A DNA stretch of 64,000 bases. It comes from Planctomycetota bacterium. GTDB taxonomy: Bacteria; Planctomycetota; Planctomycetia; Planctomycetales; Planctomycetaceae. The notes under the pieces are model-generated. The model saw nothing but the letters and a program-made list of their open reading frames with translations, made no database searches and was not told the origin of the DNA. Below, piece after piece: positions 27,938 to 36,900 of the stretch. The stretch is taken from assembly GCA_023417655.1 (NCBI GenBank), contig JAEZFD010000072.1:70552-134551 (forward strand), given 5' to 3'. The position numbers and the translations under genes are program-made. Every line of letters begins with the position of its first letter. Position 1 is the stretch's first letter.

Positions 27938-28040
27938 AATCGAGATTGACCCGAGCCCGCCGGAGCAGGCCATCAGTCCTCTCTTCGGAAAGCGCGGAGC
28001 CGACTCCTCCGAAACTTGTCAAAGCTGCCTATTTAAACAG

Positions 28041-28070
28041 TAACGCCCGCGGATATTTCCGCGGGCGTTA
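28041..28070. terminator. Perfect bidirectional terminator hairpin
   Basis: A 13-base perfect inverted repeat (TAACGCCCGCGGA / TCCGCGGGCGTTA) around a TATT loop, in front of TTCATTATCG. It separates the lipoprotein gene from the convergent oxidoreductase gene. Confidence 0.75.
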
Positions 28071-28094
28071 TTCATTATCGAAGTCGGATATTCG

Positions 28095-29372
28095 TTACGA
28101 GGGCTGATAAGCAGTGTCATGAGCCCATGGCTTGCGGTATGGGCGATCCGTCATTGACTGAGCTTCCGCATCACCGATGAACTTCTCAGCTTGCGGGTCC
28201 CACTTGACGCCACGGCCGAGTCGGGCAGTGATGTTCCCCAAGTGGCAAGCTGTTGCGGATCGGTGTCCGATTTCAACATCCGCCACTGGTTTCGCCCGAC
28301 TCTTGATGCAGTCGAGGAAGTCCTGATGATGGTTCTTGCTGCGATAAAGTTGGGTCGGGAGAGTGGTGACGTCGACCTTCAGGAGTTCTTCTGGAGTCGC
28401 AGTGATTTTGCCGCGATTGACTGCCAGTTTCCCTTTTTCCCCGATGAATGTGATTCCGCCGGGAATGTCTTTCTGCAACTGCCCGAGGATGACCTTGGTT
28501 CCGTTGGCATAGTTGTAGGTCAGGCGACAGGTTTCGGTCACTTCCGAGATGTTCGGCAGGTTGAAGGTTGCGGTCCCATCAACAGAGATTGGGCCGGAAT
28601 CATCCATCCCCAGCGCCCACTGAGCGATGTCGAGATGGTGAGCTCCGAAGTTGGTGATCTGTCCGCCAGAATAGTCCCACCAGAATCGGAAGTTATAGTG
28701 GACTCGCTTCTCGTTATAGGGGCGCATCGGAGCTGGGCCGAGCCACATATCGTAGTCGAGATTGGCTGGAGGAGTGGAATCCGCTGGCAACGGACCGGGA
28801 TAATTTGACTTCGGAATCCCGACCAGGATTTCCTGAATCTTGCCCAGCTGTCCATTTCGAATCAGCGTGCAGGCAGTCCAGAACTCTTCACCTGACCGCT
28901 GCTGTGATCCAGTCTGAACAACCCGTTGGTACTTTCGGGCGGCGTCGACCATTCGACGGCCTTCATTGATCGTCAGCGACAGGGGCTTCTCGCAGTAGAC
29001 GTCTTTCCCTGCCTGACAGCCATGAATTGTCATCAAAGCATGCCAGTGATCGGGAACTGTCACAATGAGGGCATCAATGTCGTTGCGATCGAGCACCTTG
29101 CGGTAGTCACCGTATTCAGTCGGATTCTGATTCTTCTCGACAGCGGCTTTCACGGCAGTGGCCCGCACATCGGAATCAACGTCACAGATCGCGGCCATGT
29201 TGCAGCCTCGACCGATGAAGGCCTTCATATTGCCGAGCCCCTGGTTACGGACTCCAATCGCGGCGACGGTCACCCGTTCGTTTGCACCAAAACATTTTTG
29301 AGGAATGATGTAGGGGGCCGCGAAGACGGCTGCGGCAGACTTGAGGAACTGTCGACGGGATGCGCGAGGCAT
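28095..29372 (-). CDS. Gfo/Idh/MocA-family oxidoreductase with Tat-like leader
   Basis: A 425-residue NAD(P)-dependent oxidoreductase of the type abundant in planctomycetes. The N-terminus MPRASRRQFLKSAAAVFAAP is a twin-arginine-type signal, so it is probably exported folded. A Rossmann fold follows (VTVAAIGVRNQGLGNM), then DHWHALMTI and the catalytic EKP (128-130). The dehydrogenase C-terminal domain has WWDYSGGQITNFGAHHLDIAQW. The glycine pattern IGVRNQGLGN differs from the usual GxGGxG but keeps the Gly spacing at its end. ATG 29372 has AGGAG well placed ahead. Substrate is probably a sugar or sugar acid, but this is family inference only. Confidence 0.92.
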   Translation of the reverse strand: MPRASRRQFLKSAAAVFAAPYIIPQKCFGANERVTVAAIGVRNQGLGNMKAFIGRGCNMAAICDVDSDVRATAVKAAVEKNQNPTEYGDYRKVLDRNDIDALIVTVPDHWHALMTIHGCQAGKDVYCEKPLSLTINEGRRMVDAARKYQRVVQTGSQQRSGEEFWTACTLIRNGQLGKIQEILVGIPKSNYPGPLPADSTPPANLDYDMWLGPAPMRPYNEKRVHYNFRFWWDYSGGQITNFGAHHLDIAQWALGMDDSGPISVDGTATFNLPNISEVTETCRLTYNYANGTKVILGQLQKDIPGGITFIGEKGKLAVNRGKITATPEELLKVDVTTLPTQLYRSKNHHQDFLDCIKSRAKPVADVEIGHRSATACHLGNITARLGRGVKWDPQAEKFIGDAEAQSMTDRPYRKPWAHDTAYQPS

Positions 29373-29668
29373 ATCATTCTCCTGTGGGGCCGGTTCCAGA
29401 ATGAGCAGAGTTCCATCGTACCGGCCTCGGTCTTTGGTCACTACCGTCCCTGTCATTCAGCTGGCAGAAATTCGTCAATCGACAGAATGTCGGACCGGCG
29501 GGGCAAGGTCTGTCCAGTGTTCCATTGCCACGGGATTAGCACGTGAGATCACGGGATTTGAGTTGTCAGGCTCAGGTCGCGGATTCATCGGGATTTCCGG
29601 GAAATCATCCAGACCCCTTGAAGCGATCTGCATTCACAGCCAAAATAGCGGCAAAGGATTTCACTCTC

Positions 29669-30487
29669 ATGCGACGGCTGATTCCATTCCGCAAACAGCG
29701 CAAATTCCCTCTCTATAACCAGCCGGAGGAGCGGGAAGGATTGCGCGCGGCCGGTCAGTTTAACGCCCAGTTGATGGATTTCCTGCGTTCTCATGTGAAG
29801 GCAGGGGTCACAACCAATCAACTGAACGCGCTGGCCGAGGAATACACCCGCGATCATGGAAACATTCCCGCCTGCCTCGGTTATCACGGATATCCCAAGT
29901 CGATCTGCACGAGTATCAACAGCGTCGTCTGTCACGGGATCCCCAATGACGAAGAACTGAAGCCCGGCGACATTGTGAATGTCGACTGTACGTCGATCGT
30001 CGACGGATGGTTCGGTGATTCTTCAGAAACGTTTTTGATTGAACCGGTCTCCGTGGAAGCCCGACGGCTTGTGCAGGCGACGTTTGATTCACTCTGGCTC
30101 GGTATTCAGGCGATCAAGCCCTTCAGCTCTGTGATGGAGATCGGACTGGCGGTGTCGCGGCACGGGTGGAAGTGCGGCTATGGAGTTGTGGAAAACTTCC
30201 AGGGGCACGGCATCGGACGGATGTTTCATCAGGAGCCAGGGATTCCACATATTCCGGTCCGGGAAAGTCAGCGGGATATTCTGGCACCCGGGGCTTGCTT
30301 CACGATTGAGCCGATGTTCAATCTCGGAACCCGGATGACACGCGGTCCGCTGAAGGATGGCTGGACTGTGCTGACTGAAGATGGCTCGTTGTCCGCACAA
30401 TTTGAGCATCAGTTGCTGATGACAGAGTCGGGTCCGGAAATTCTGACTCTGACCAGTCATGGTCCTCAATCTGGACATATTTTTTAA
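29669..30487 (+). CDS. map: Methionine aminopeptidase
   Basis: Type I methionine aminopeptidase removing the N-terminal Met of new proteins. The 272-residue protein has the pita-bread fold landmarks and all five metal ligands: Asp in NVDCT, Asp in GDSSETF, His in GHGIGRMFH, Glu in IEPMFN and Glu in FEHQLLM. The CTSINSVVCHGIP motif, which precedes the active site, is intact. The N-terminus is short and basic (RRLIPFRKQRK) before EEREGLRAAGQ. Start ATG 29669 is chosen: AAAGGA is upstream and the family alignment begins there; the frame is open to 29543. It stands alone, divergent from the oxidoreductase gene. Confidence 0.95.
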   Translation: MRRLIPFRKQRKFPLYNQPEEREGLRAAGQFNAQLMDFLRSHVKAGVTTNQLNALAEEYTRDHGNIPACLGYHGYPKSICTSINSVVCHGIPNDEELKPGDIVNVDCTSIVDGWFGDSSETFLIEPVSVEARRLVQATFDSLWLGIQAIKPFSSVMEIGLAVSRHGWKCGYGVVENFQGHGIGRMFHQEPGIPHIPVRESQRDILAPGACFTIEPMFNLGTRMTRGPLKDGWTVLTEDGSLSAQFEHQLLMTESGPEILTLTSHGPQSGHIF

Positions 30488-30630
30488 GCAGCGGACCTGA
30501 ACGCTTGCGAAAATCGGGTCGGTTCCGGAGGTTGGAGCTTCAGCCCTCCCGTCGCGTTTCCGGGCTCTGATCTGTCTCCCTACGAACCAATTGACGGTCG
30601 GAGAAAACTGTTCTCACCGACGGAGTCAGC

Positions 30631-31476
30631 ATGACTACCGTCAATCACAAGGTTGCAGAGATGTCGATTGCCTCCCCACTCGCTTCCGTCCGGTCAGATG
30701 CCGGAAATCCATCGATCGGGAAGCCGCGGGTCATCGCTGTCATGCCGGCCTACAACGCGGCAGCGACGCTGGAAAGAACTGTCGCCGATATTCCACAGGG
30801 CATCGTCGATGAAGTGATCCTCGTTGATGACTGCAGCCGTGACCACACTGCAGAACTGGCCCGAAAGCTGGGACTGACCGTGATTGTTCATGAAAAGAAC
30901 AAAGGTTACGGCGGGAATCAGAAAACCTGCTATACGCAGGCTCTGGCAAGCGGCGCAGACTTCATTGTGATGATCCATCCGGATTACCAGTACGACAGCC
31001 GAGTCGTCGGCGCGGCCGTTGAGTTTCTGCGGCTGGGAATCTGTGATGTGATGCTCGGCTCACGGATTCGATCACGGCAAGAAGCATTTGCAGGCGGGAT
31101 GCCTGCCTGGAAATATTTCGCCAATCGCATTCTGACAGCAATTGAGAACATGGCACTGGGCCAGAACCTCGGGGATTTCCACAGCGGCTTTCGCGCTTAT
31201 CGGCGGGAGGTTCTCGAGACAATTCCCTGGCAGGACAACACTGACGACTTCGCGTTCGACAGCCAGTTTCTCGCTCAGTCAGTTTACTTCGGTTTCAAAT
31301 TGGGTGACGTCCCGGTCCCGGTGCGATACTTTGACGAGGCCTCGAGCATCAACTTTCGGCGCTGCATCAAGTATGGCTTCACGACCTTGTGGATCATGTT
31401 GCAATACTGGCTGCAGAAGCTCGGACTCGCTCGCTTCAAGATTTTCAAGCGTCAGCCCTCTAAACGGCAGGGCTGA
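30631..31476 (+). CDS. Family 2 glycosyltransferase
   Basis: A 281-residue glycosyltransferase with the GT-A fold. A non-conserved N-tail (about 1-32) is followed by RVIAVMPAYNAAATLE, the nucleotide-binding Asp pair in VILVDDCSRD (66-67) and a metal motif region MIHPDYQYD (116-122). FRAYRREVLETIPWQ follows near 190. It ends with a hydrophobic amphipathic part (FTTLWIMLQYWLQKLGL) that may attach it to the membrane. The pattern is close to dolichyl- or undecaprenyl-phosphate sugar transferases. The donor and acceptor cannot be read. It stands alone, convergent with hemE. Confidence 0.92.
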   Translation: MTTVNHKVAEMSIASPLASVRSDAGNPSIGKPRVIAVMPAYNAAATLERTVADIPQGIVDEVILVDDCSRDHTAELARKLGLTVIVHEKNKGYGGNQKTCYTQALASGADFIVMIHPDYQYDSRVVGAAVEFLRLGICDVMLGSRIRSRQEAFAGGMPAWKYFANRILTAIENMALGQNLGDFHSGFRAYRREVLETIPWQDNTDDFAFDSQFLAQSVYFGFKLGDVPVPVRYFDEASSINFRRCIKYGFTTLWIMLQYWLQKLGLARFKIFKRQPSKRQG

Positions 31477-31477
31477 C
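31451..31477. terminator. Hairpin between glycosyltransferase gene and hemE
   Basis: GTCAGCCCT pairs perfectly with AGGGCTGAC across a 9-base loop; the GT stop codon lies within the right arm. There is no strong T run, so termination is plausible rather than certain. Confidence 0.4.
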
Positions 31478-31490
31478 TTCAGATCTGACG

Positions 31491-32552
31491 TTAACGGGCG
31501 CTGAGCTCGTGAACGATCTGTACCAGTGCTTTCACGTTCTCAGGCTTCATGTCCGGGTGGACGCCGTGCCCGAGATTAAAGATGTGCCCGGGTTGTCCGC
31601 CGGCAGCATCGAGAACTTCTTTTGCACGTTCGCGTAACAGCGGCAGGTCGCAATAGAGCGAGACCGGGTCGAGATTCCCCTGAATCGCCCGCTTCGGACC
31701 GACAACTTTTCTCGCTGTCTGGAAGTCGACGCGCCAGTCGATTCCGAGAACCTGTCCTCCGGCAGCCGCCTGGTCTTCAAGCAAGGCAGGATTCCCGGTC
31801 AGGAAGTTAATGACGGGGACCTCCGCAGGAAGTGACTCGATCAGTCGCTTGGTGTAAGGCTGTACGTAGCGACGGTAGTCGGCTGGTCCGAGGCATCCCG
31901 CCCAACTGTCGAAAATCTGAACCGCTTGACATCCTGCAGCAATCTGAGCATGCAGATAACGGGAAAGCGTGTCGACCAGTTTCGACATCAGGACGTCCCA
32001 GGCAGCCCGATCCTGATACATCAGAGTTTTTGTCCGGACGTAATTCTTTGAGCCGCCTCCTTCAATGGCGTACGACGCCAGAGTGAACGGGGCACCTGCG
32101 AAGCCGAGCAGGGGGATGTCATTTGGCAAAGCGGCCCGGATCAGCTTCACAGCGTCGAAGACATACTCGACGAGACCGAGATCCTCAACCGGCTGAACGT
32201 GATCGACTTCCGCTGCACTCAGGAGCGGGTTATGAATGACCGGGCCTTCGCCTTTCTGGTATTCCAGATCGAAGCCCATCGGTTCGAGGATCGGCAACAA
32301 GTCTGCGAACAGAATCGCGGCATCGACTCCGAGCACTTCACGCGCGGTGACTGTTACCTCCGCAGCGAGCTCAGGCCGTTTGCAGAGTTCGATGAAGGTC
32401 ACTTTGCTGCGGACCGCCATGTACTCCGGCAGATACCGACCCGCCTGGCGCATGATCCAGATCGGAGTGCAATCGGTCGGCTCACAACGAGCGGCCTTCA
32501 TTAATCGGGAGTTCTGCAGGGCGGTCGACAGCATGGGAAAGGATCGTTCCAT
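31491..32552 (-). CDS. hemE: Uroporphyrinogen decarboxylase
   Basis: Decarboxylates uroporphyrinogen III to coproporphyrinogen III in heme synthesis. The 353-residue protein has the substrate-binding IMRQAGRYLPEY (33-44). It also has LLPILEPMGFDLEYQKGEGP, the GFAGAPFTLASYAIEGGGSKNY segment and the C-terminal FNLGHGVHPDMKPENVKALV. Length and order match the family. ATG 32552 is used; the frame also allows ATG 32531, seven codons later, and neither has a clear Shine-Dalgarno. No other heme gene is nearby. Confidence 0.96.
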   Translation of the reverse strand: MERSFPMLSTALQNSRLMKAARCEPTDCTPIWIMRQAGRYLPEYMAVRSKVTFIELCKRPELAAEVTVTAREVLGVDAAILFADLLPILEPMGFDLEYQKGEGPVIHNPLLSAAEVDHVQPVEDLGLVEYVFDAVKLIRAALPNDIPLLGFAGAPFTLASYAIEGGGSKNYVRTKTLMYQDRAAWDVLMSKLVDTLSRYLHAQIAAGCQAVQIFDSWAGCLGPADYRRYVQPYTKRLIESLPAEVPVINFLTGNPALLEDQAAAGGQVLGIDWRVDFQTARKVVGPKRAIQGNLDPVSLYCDLPLLRERAKEVLDAAGGQPGHIFNLGHGVHPDMKPENVKALVQIVHELSAR

Positions 32553-32699
32553 CTGAAGAGAGTGACATTCGTTGAACGCACTATAGTTTGTCTCAGAGCC
32601 GTCGCCTATCGCGTGACGAACGGCCCTCGAGTCTCCTCTCGATCCGTCAGGTGCTGACGTCACTCCCGGATTCCGTGGAAAAAGCGGGTCAGGACCACG

Positions 32700-33929
32700 T
32701 CAAACTCTGTTAACGGCAATTGGACGGTTCAACCATTCGCCATCCAACATGATTTTCGAGATCTCACCAGCAAACAAATGCCGTTGCGAGTCAAAACCGT
32801 CTTTGACAGGGAATGAGTCTGGCAGCGCGATGACGCACAGATCGGCTGCCTGACCGGGGGCGATGGTTCCGCGGTCCATCGCTAGCGCCTTGCCCGCATT
32901 CGCCGTCGCCAATTGCAGCAGGTCCGAGCAAGGAACGTCCGGAGCCTGCTTCTGAAGAAACCGGAGTTCTTCCCAGATGCTCAAATCCGGGTTTGACGCC
33001 CGACTGTCAGTTCCCAGTGTGATATTGATTCCGCGTTCATGCATGCGCCGCCAAGGATGTTCTCCCGATTGCATCGCCGCGAACGTGCGGGGGCAGTACG
33101 CGATAGAAAACTCAGGATGTTCAGCGATGAAATCCAGTTCCTGTTCGTCGAGAAGGTTTCCATGAGCCAGCAGAACATGGGGCAAACCGGCCAGACGTTT
33201 GAGGTAATCCATCGGCCGCGTCTGGCGAGGAATGACGTCGTCCCGCCAGATCCCCATCCGTGAAAAGAGGTCTACGAGGGATCCGGTTCCTGAAGACAGC
33301 AGCTGCAGTTCGGCCGGTGATTCAGCCAGATGCATTGTCAATGGCACCTGCTTCTCTGCGGCGAGATCACAGAGCCCTGCAAACAGTTTTGGGTGCAGCG
33401 AATAGGGAGCATGCGGGCTCAGGCCGACAGACCCGGGAGTCAGTTCCTGTCCCTGATCGAGGAATTTCCGTGCGGCTGCAAGCGTGGGAATGACCTGTTC
33501 GCTCCGCAGCCCCAGGTATTCCCGATAGAAACGGATTCTTCTACGATCGGCCTTAATCTCAGATTGAAAGAGCCAGTCGCGGGTTGCGATTTCCCCAACA
33601 GCCGCCGTTCCAGTCGAGGCCACTTCCCGCAATCCGGTCTGAATGCTTTCCTCAGGTGAGATGCTTCTCGACTGGCGCGAGGCAATGACCTGTTGGATCC
33701 AGGCCGCGAAATCAGCCCGGGGTTCGAGCGGAGCACGAAGGTCGCTGAATTCCAGATGGGTATGTGTGTTAATCAGTCCTGGGATGAGAGCCACTGCTCC
33801 AAGATCAATCGTATTCTCACCGACAAACTCTTCCTCGGAGAGGAAAAGACCATCTTCGATCACGACGCTCCCGTTGCGAATCGGTGGCCCATCGCCGGTG
33901 AAGACCCATTGCGCACGCAATCGGATCAT
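32700..33929 (-). CDS. Amidohydrolase, ATZ/TRZ deaminase type
   Basis: A 409-residue metal-dependent hydrolase with a deaminase-type TIM barrel. Metal motifs in order are INTHTHLEF (His55, His57), HLAES, HGN and GTDSRAS. A small beta domain is formed by both ends (MIRLRAQWVFTG and GQAADLCVIALPDS). Relatives deaminate S-adenosylhomocysteine, 5-deoxyadenosine, guanine or 6-amino-6-deoxyfutalosine; the last is a step of an alternative menaquinone pathway, but nothing nearby confirms this. The start (AGGAG ahead) overlaps the stop of the upstream propeller gene by ATGA, so the two are translationally coupled. Confidence 0.88.
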   Translation of the reverse strand: MIRLRAQWVFTGDGPPIRNGSVVIEDGLFLSEEEFVGENTIDLGAVALIPGLINTHTHLEFSDLRAPLEPRADFAAWIQQVIASRQSRSISPEESIQTGLREVASTGTAAVGEIATRDWLFQSEIKADRRRIRFYREYLGLRSEQVIPTLAAARKFLDQGQELTPGSVGLSPHAPYSLHPKLFAGLCDLAAEKQVPLTMHLAESPAELQLLSSGTGSLVDLFSRMGIWRDDVIPRQTRPMDYLKRLAGLPHVLLAHGNLLDEQELDFIAEHPEFSIAYCPRTFAAMQSGEHPWRRMHERGINITLGTDSRASNPDLSIWEELRFLQKQAPDVPCSDLLQLATANAGKALAMDRGTIAPGQAADLCVIALPDSFPVKDGFDSQRHLFAGEISKIMLDGEWLNRPIAVNRV

Positions 33930-36900
33930 TGACTCTCCTGCGGCGGCTGGGGAGCCTGCTTCAGACTTTGAGGCAGAATGCGGATGCGTTCGCTGTAGGT
34001 TCGCAGCTCGATATGCCGCTGTTCCAGATCGACATGCAGGTAGGAAATGCCTCCTGACTCACTCGGCTGATCCCAGTCGACGAGCGGCATGCCGGTGTTC
34101 TTGTCGAGCCCGATGATTTTCAGACGATGATAGGAAAGCTCTCCAAATTCATCATGGACATCCGCGGCCAGAACCATGAGTGGAGAATCAGCGAATTCCG
34201 GGGTCAGCAGTTTCAGTCTCCATCTCTGTCCGTCGGCGCGACGGCGCGGCGATGACCCTGCGGTGCTCTTCATGAGCGGTGGTTCGTACGACCAAAGTTG
34301 TTTGCCGGATCGATCAAACGCATTCACGACCCCGGTGACTGAGATGCCGGAAAGATGCATAAAACTCGACATGTGGCCGCCGTTGTCGGTGATGACAAAG
34401 AAATGGCCCGCGTCGGTCAGCACTTGAACCGGAGCCGAGTGATTTCGTCCTCGTACAGTCACCGTCATCAGACGTGTCTGGTCGCCTGTTTTCAGGTTCA
34501 CAAGAAACAACTCGTTGTCCGGCGAGATCCACATCAGGGATTCATTATCAGGATGAACGAGCATCGCTTCCATCGGCAACTCACGCTGCCACCGGATCTC
34601 CCCTGTTCCGGAAAGACGCTGTAAGGCAACAGTGGCGGCTGAGGAATCGGCAGGCTGGTGCCGACGCAATAGGACATAGTCCTGATCGAGGACTGCAAAT
34701 GTGCGGCTGATGAGATCCAATTGAAGTTCATCGGCAATTTGACTGCCATCAATGGCTCGTCGGAGATCTTTGGCTCCTCGGCCGAAGACGGCGAAGCGGT
34801 CCGCGCCAAGACTTGCGACGTAGGCTCGGTCGGGCGCCTTCGTGTCCCGCCAGAGTTCCTCCCCGGTGATGGGATCCAAAGCGATCCAGTCACGACAGAG
34901 GAGGAGAAGGACACGATTGTTCCCGGAAACAAGGTATCCGGCCTGATCGCGATGGGCCGCATTCTGTTGGGAAACCAGAAATTGTGAGACCGAGACGAAC
35001 ACCTGATGCTGGAACGGCTGAACGGTGTTCATGCGCCCCAGGCTCGGTCCTTTGAGCTCTGGCTGCCATGTCCAGATCAATTGACGGGTCGCCCAGTCCA
35101 TGGCCTGCAGCGTCCCCCGGTGGACAATCATGGCATAAGGCCCTTGAAGTCTGGCAACAGCGGCAGGCTGGAATTCAAGATGAGACATCTGGCGAATCGG
35201 AAATGAGCCGAGGAATTCACCGCTCGATCGATCTTCGACGCGGGTCCGAAGCTGATCGACATCCAGTAGAAAACGGAGGGAACGCAATTTCTCATACCCC
35301 GCCCCGAGAATCGCGACCGTCGTGACTGCTGACTCATTTCCGGTCAGTCCCAACCGCTCAACTGCCCACGCACCACTCCAGGGAGATTTGACTGCAGCTG
35401 TGGCCTCCTGCTTCTGGGCGGTCTCCAGACCTGTTTCAGCGAGCTTCTGGAGCGGAGCCTTTTGTTCCTCAGGCCATGACTCGATCCGAGACTGCAGTTC
35501 CTTCCAGCATTGAGCGGCATCCTGATGCCATCCCAACGAGGCAAGTCGTTGCGCCTGCAGAACCAGACCCCGCACCCTCAGAGCGGCGTCCGGCCCTCCA
35601 GAGACTCGCTGGCAGCGCACCAGTCCCTCACCTGTGCGTCCCTGTGCGAATGCCTGTTCAGCCAGTTGCAGTTCAAGTCGCTGACCGGCAGGGTGGAAGG
35701 AAAGGGCTCTGGCCCAGCGATCCCGAACGGCTGGATCCTGTGGAGCCTGAGCTGCCAGTTCATTGAGACGTGGGTCGAGGTCGTTCTCGCGCTGCTCGGG
35801 TGTCAACTGAGAAGACAGGTCCTGAAGCCGCCCGCCGCTCCAGGCATCAAGCCGCACTTTGCGAGTCCCGTCCTGCAATGTGTCATGAAGTGGAGACTTA
35901 CGGATGAGTTCACAATAGAGGTCTAACGCCGGGACCCATTCACGACGCGACATCAGCGACTCGGAAAGCGTTCTCTGGAAATCGGTCATTCGGCCCAATG
36001 ACTGAGCTAGCTCGCGGTACTCCCCGATCAAGGACTCGCGATCGGTTGCATTGTCTTTATCGAGAACTGATTGGCCGAGCAGTTCGAATCTTAACCCCGC
36101 AACCTCCTGTCGCTGCGATTCCGTGAGCCCCGGTCGGGATATTGCAGCCGTTAATGCGGTCGCGGCGGCTTCGCGATTCCCGGCAGCGAGTTGCAGTCGG
36201 GCACTATTGACGTCCTCTTTAAATAACTGCCCGGAGTCGGCACCGGCCAGCTGAGTCTGAGGACTTAAAGGGAACGCTGTTGCATAGGAGTAGTTCAGAG
36301 ACAGGAGCATTCCATCCCCTGTCGTTAAAGAGCCCAGCTGTGTCTCCAATTCAGGAAGGGTCTGAATCTGATCGATTTCTCCCTGACTCAGATTCACTCG
36401 AACCAGCCGGCCTCCTTCGGTCGTGACGAGCAGCTTGTCCTCAACGATGATCCCCCGACCGCATGGTCGCGCTGGGAGTGGGACTGACCAGAGCAACTCC
36501 CCGTTCCCGGTCAGGTTTCTGGCCGAGACAGTATGGGTTCCGACAAGAATGACGGCGGAATTCCAGTGTCCCGCGACATACAGTGCCGACTGATTGGGAC
36601 GGTCACTTTTCTGCTGTTCCCAGAGTCGCTTCCCGGTCGCCAGATCCAGACAGAAAAGCATCGGATTGGTGAGACCGAACTCGTCAGGGAGTTCAGGGGG
36701 TGTGAAAATTACTCGGCCCTGTGAGACCACTGGGACTGTGGCATGCCAGCGGCGATTCAGTGGCTGGATCGCCTGCGGTGCATATCGCTGACGTGCGTGA
36801 AGCGATGGATCAACCCGATTTGAAAATCGGGCCGTCCAGACAAGACGATGCGTTGCCAGTTCCACAGCAGTCAGCCATCCGGTCGAAGTCGGGCAGAGAA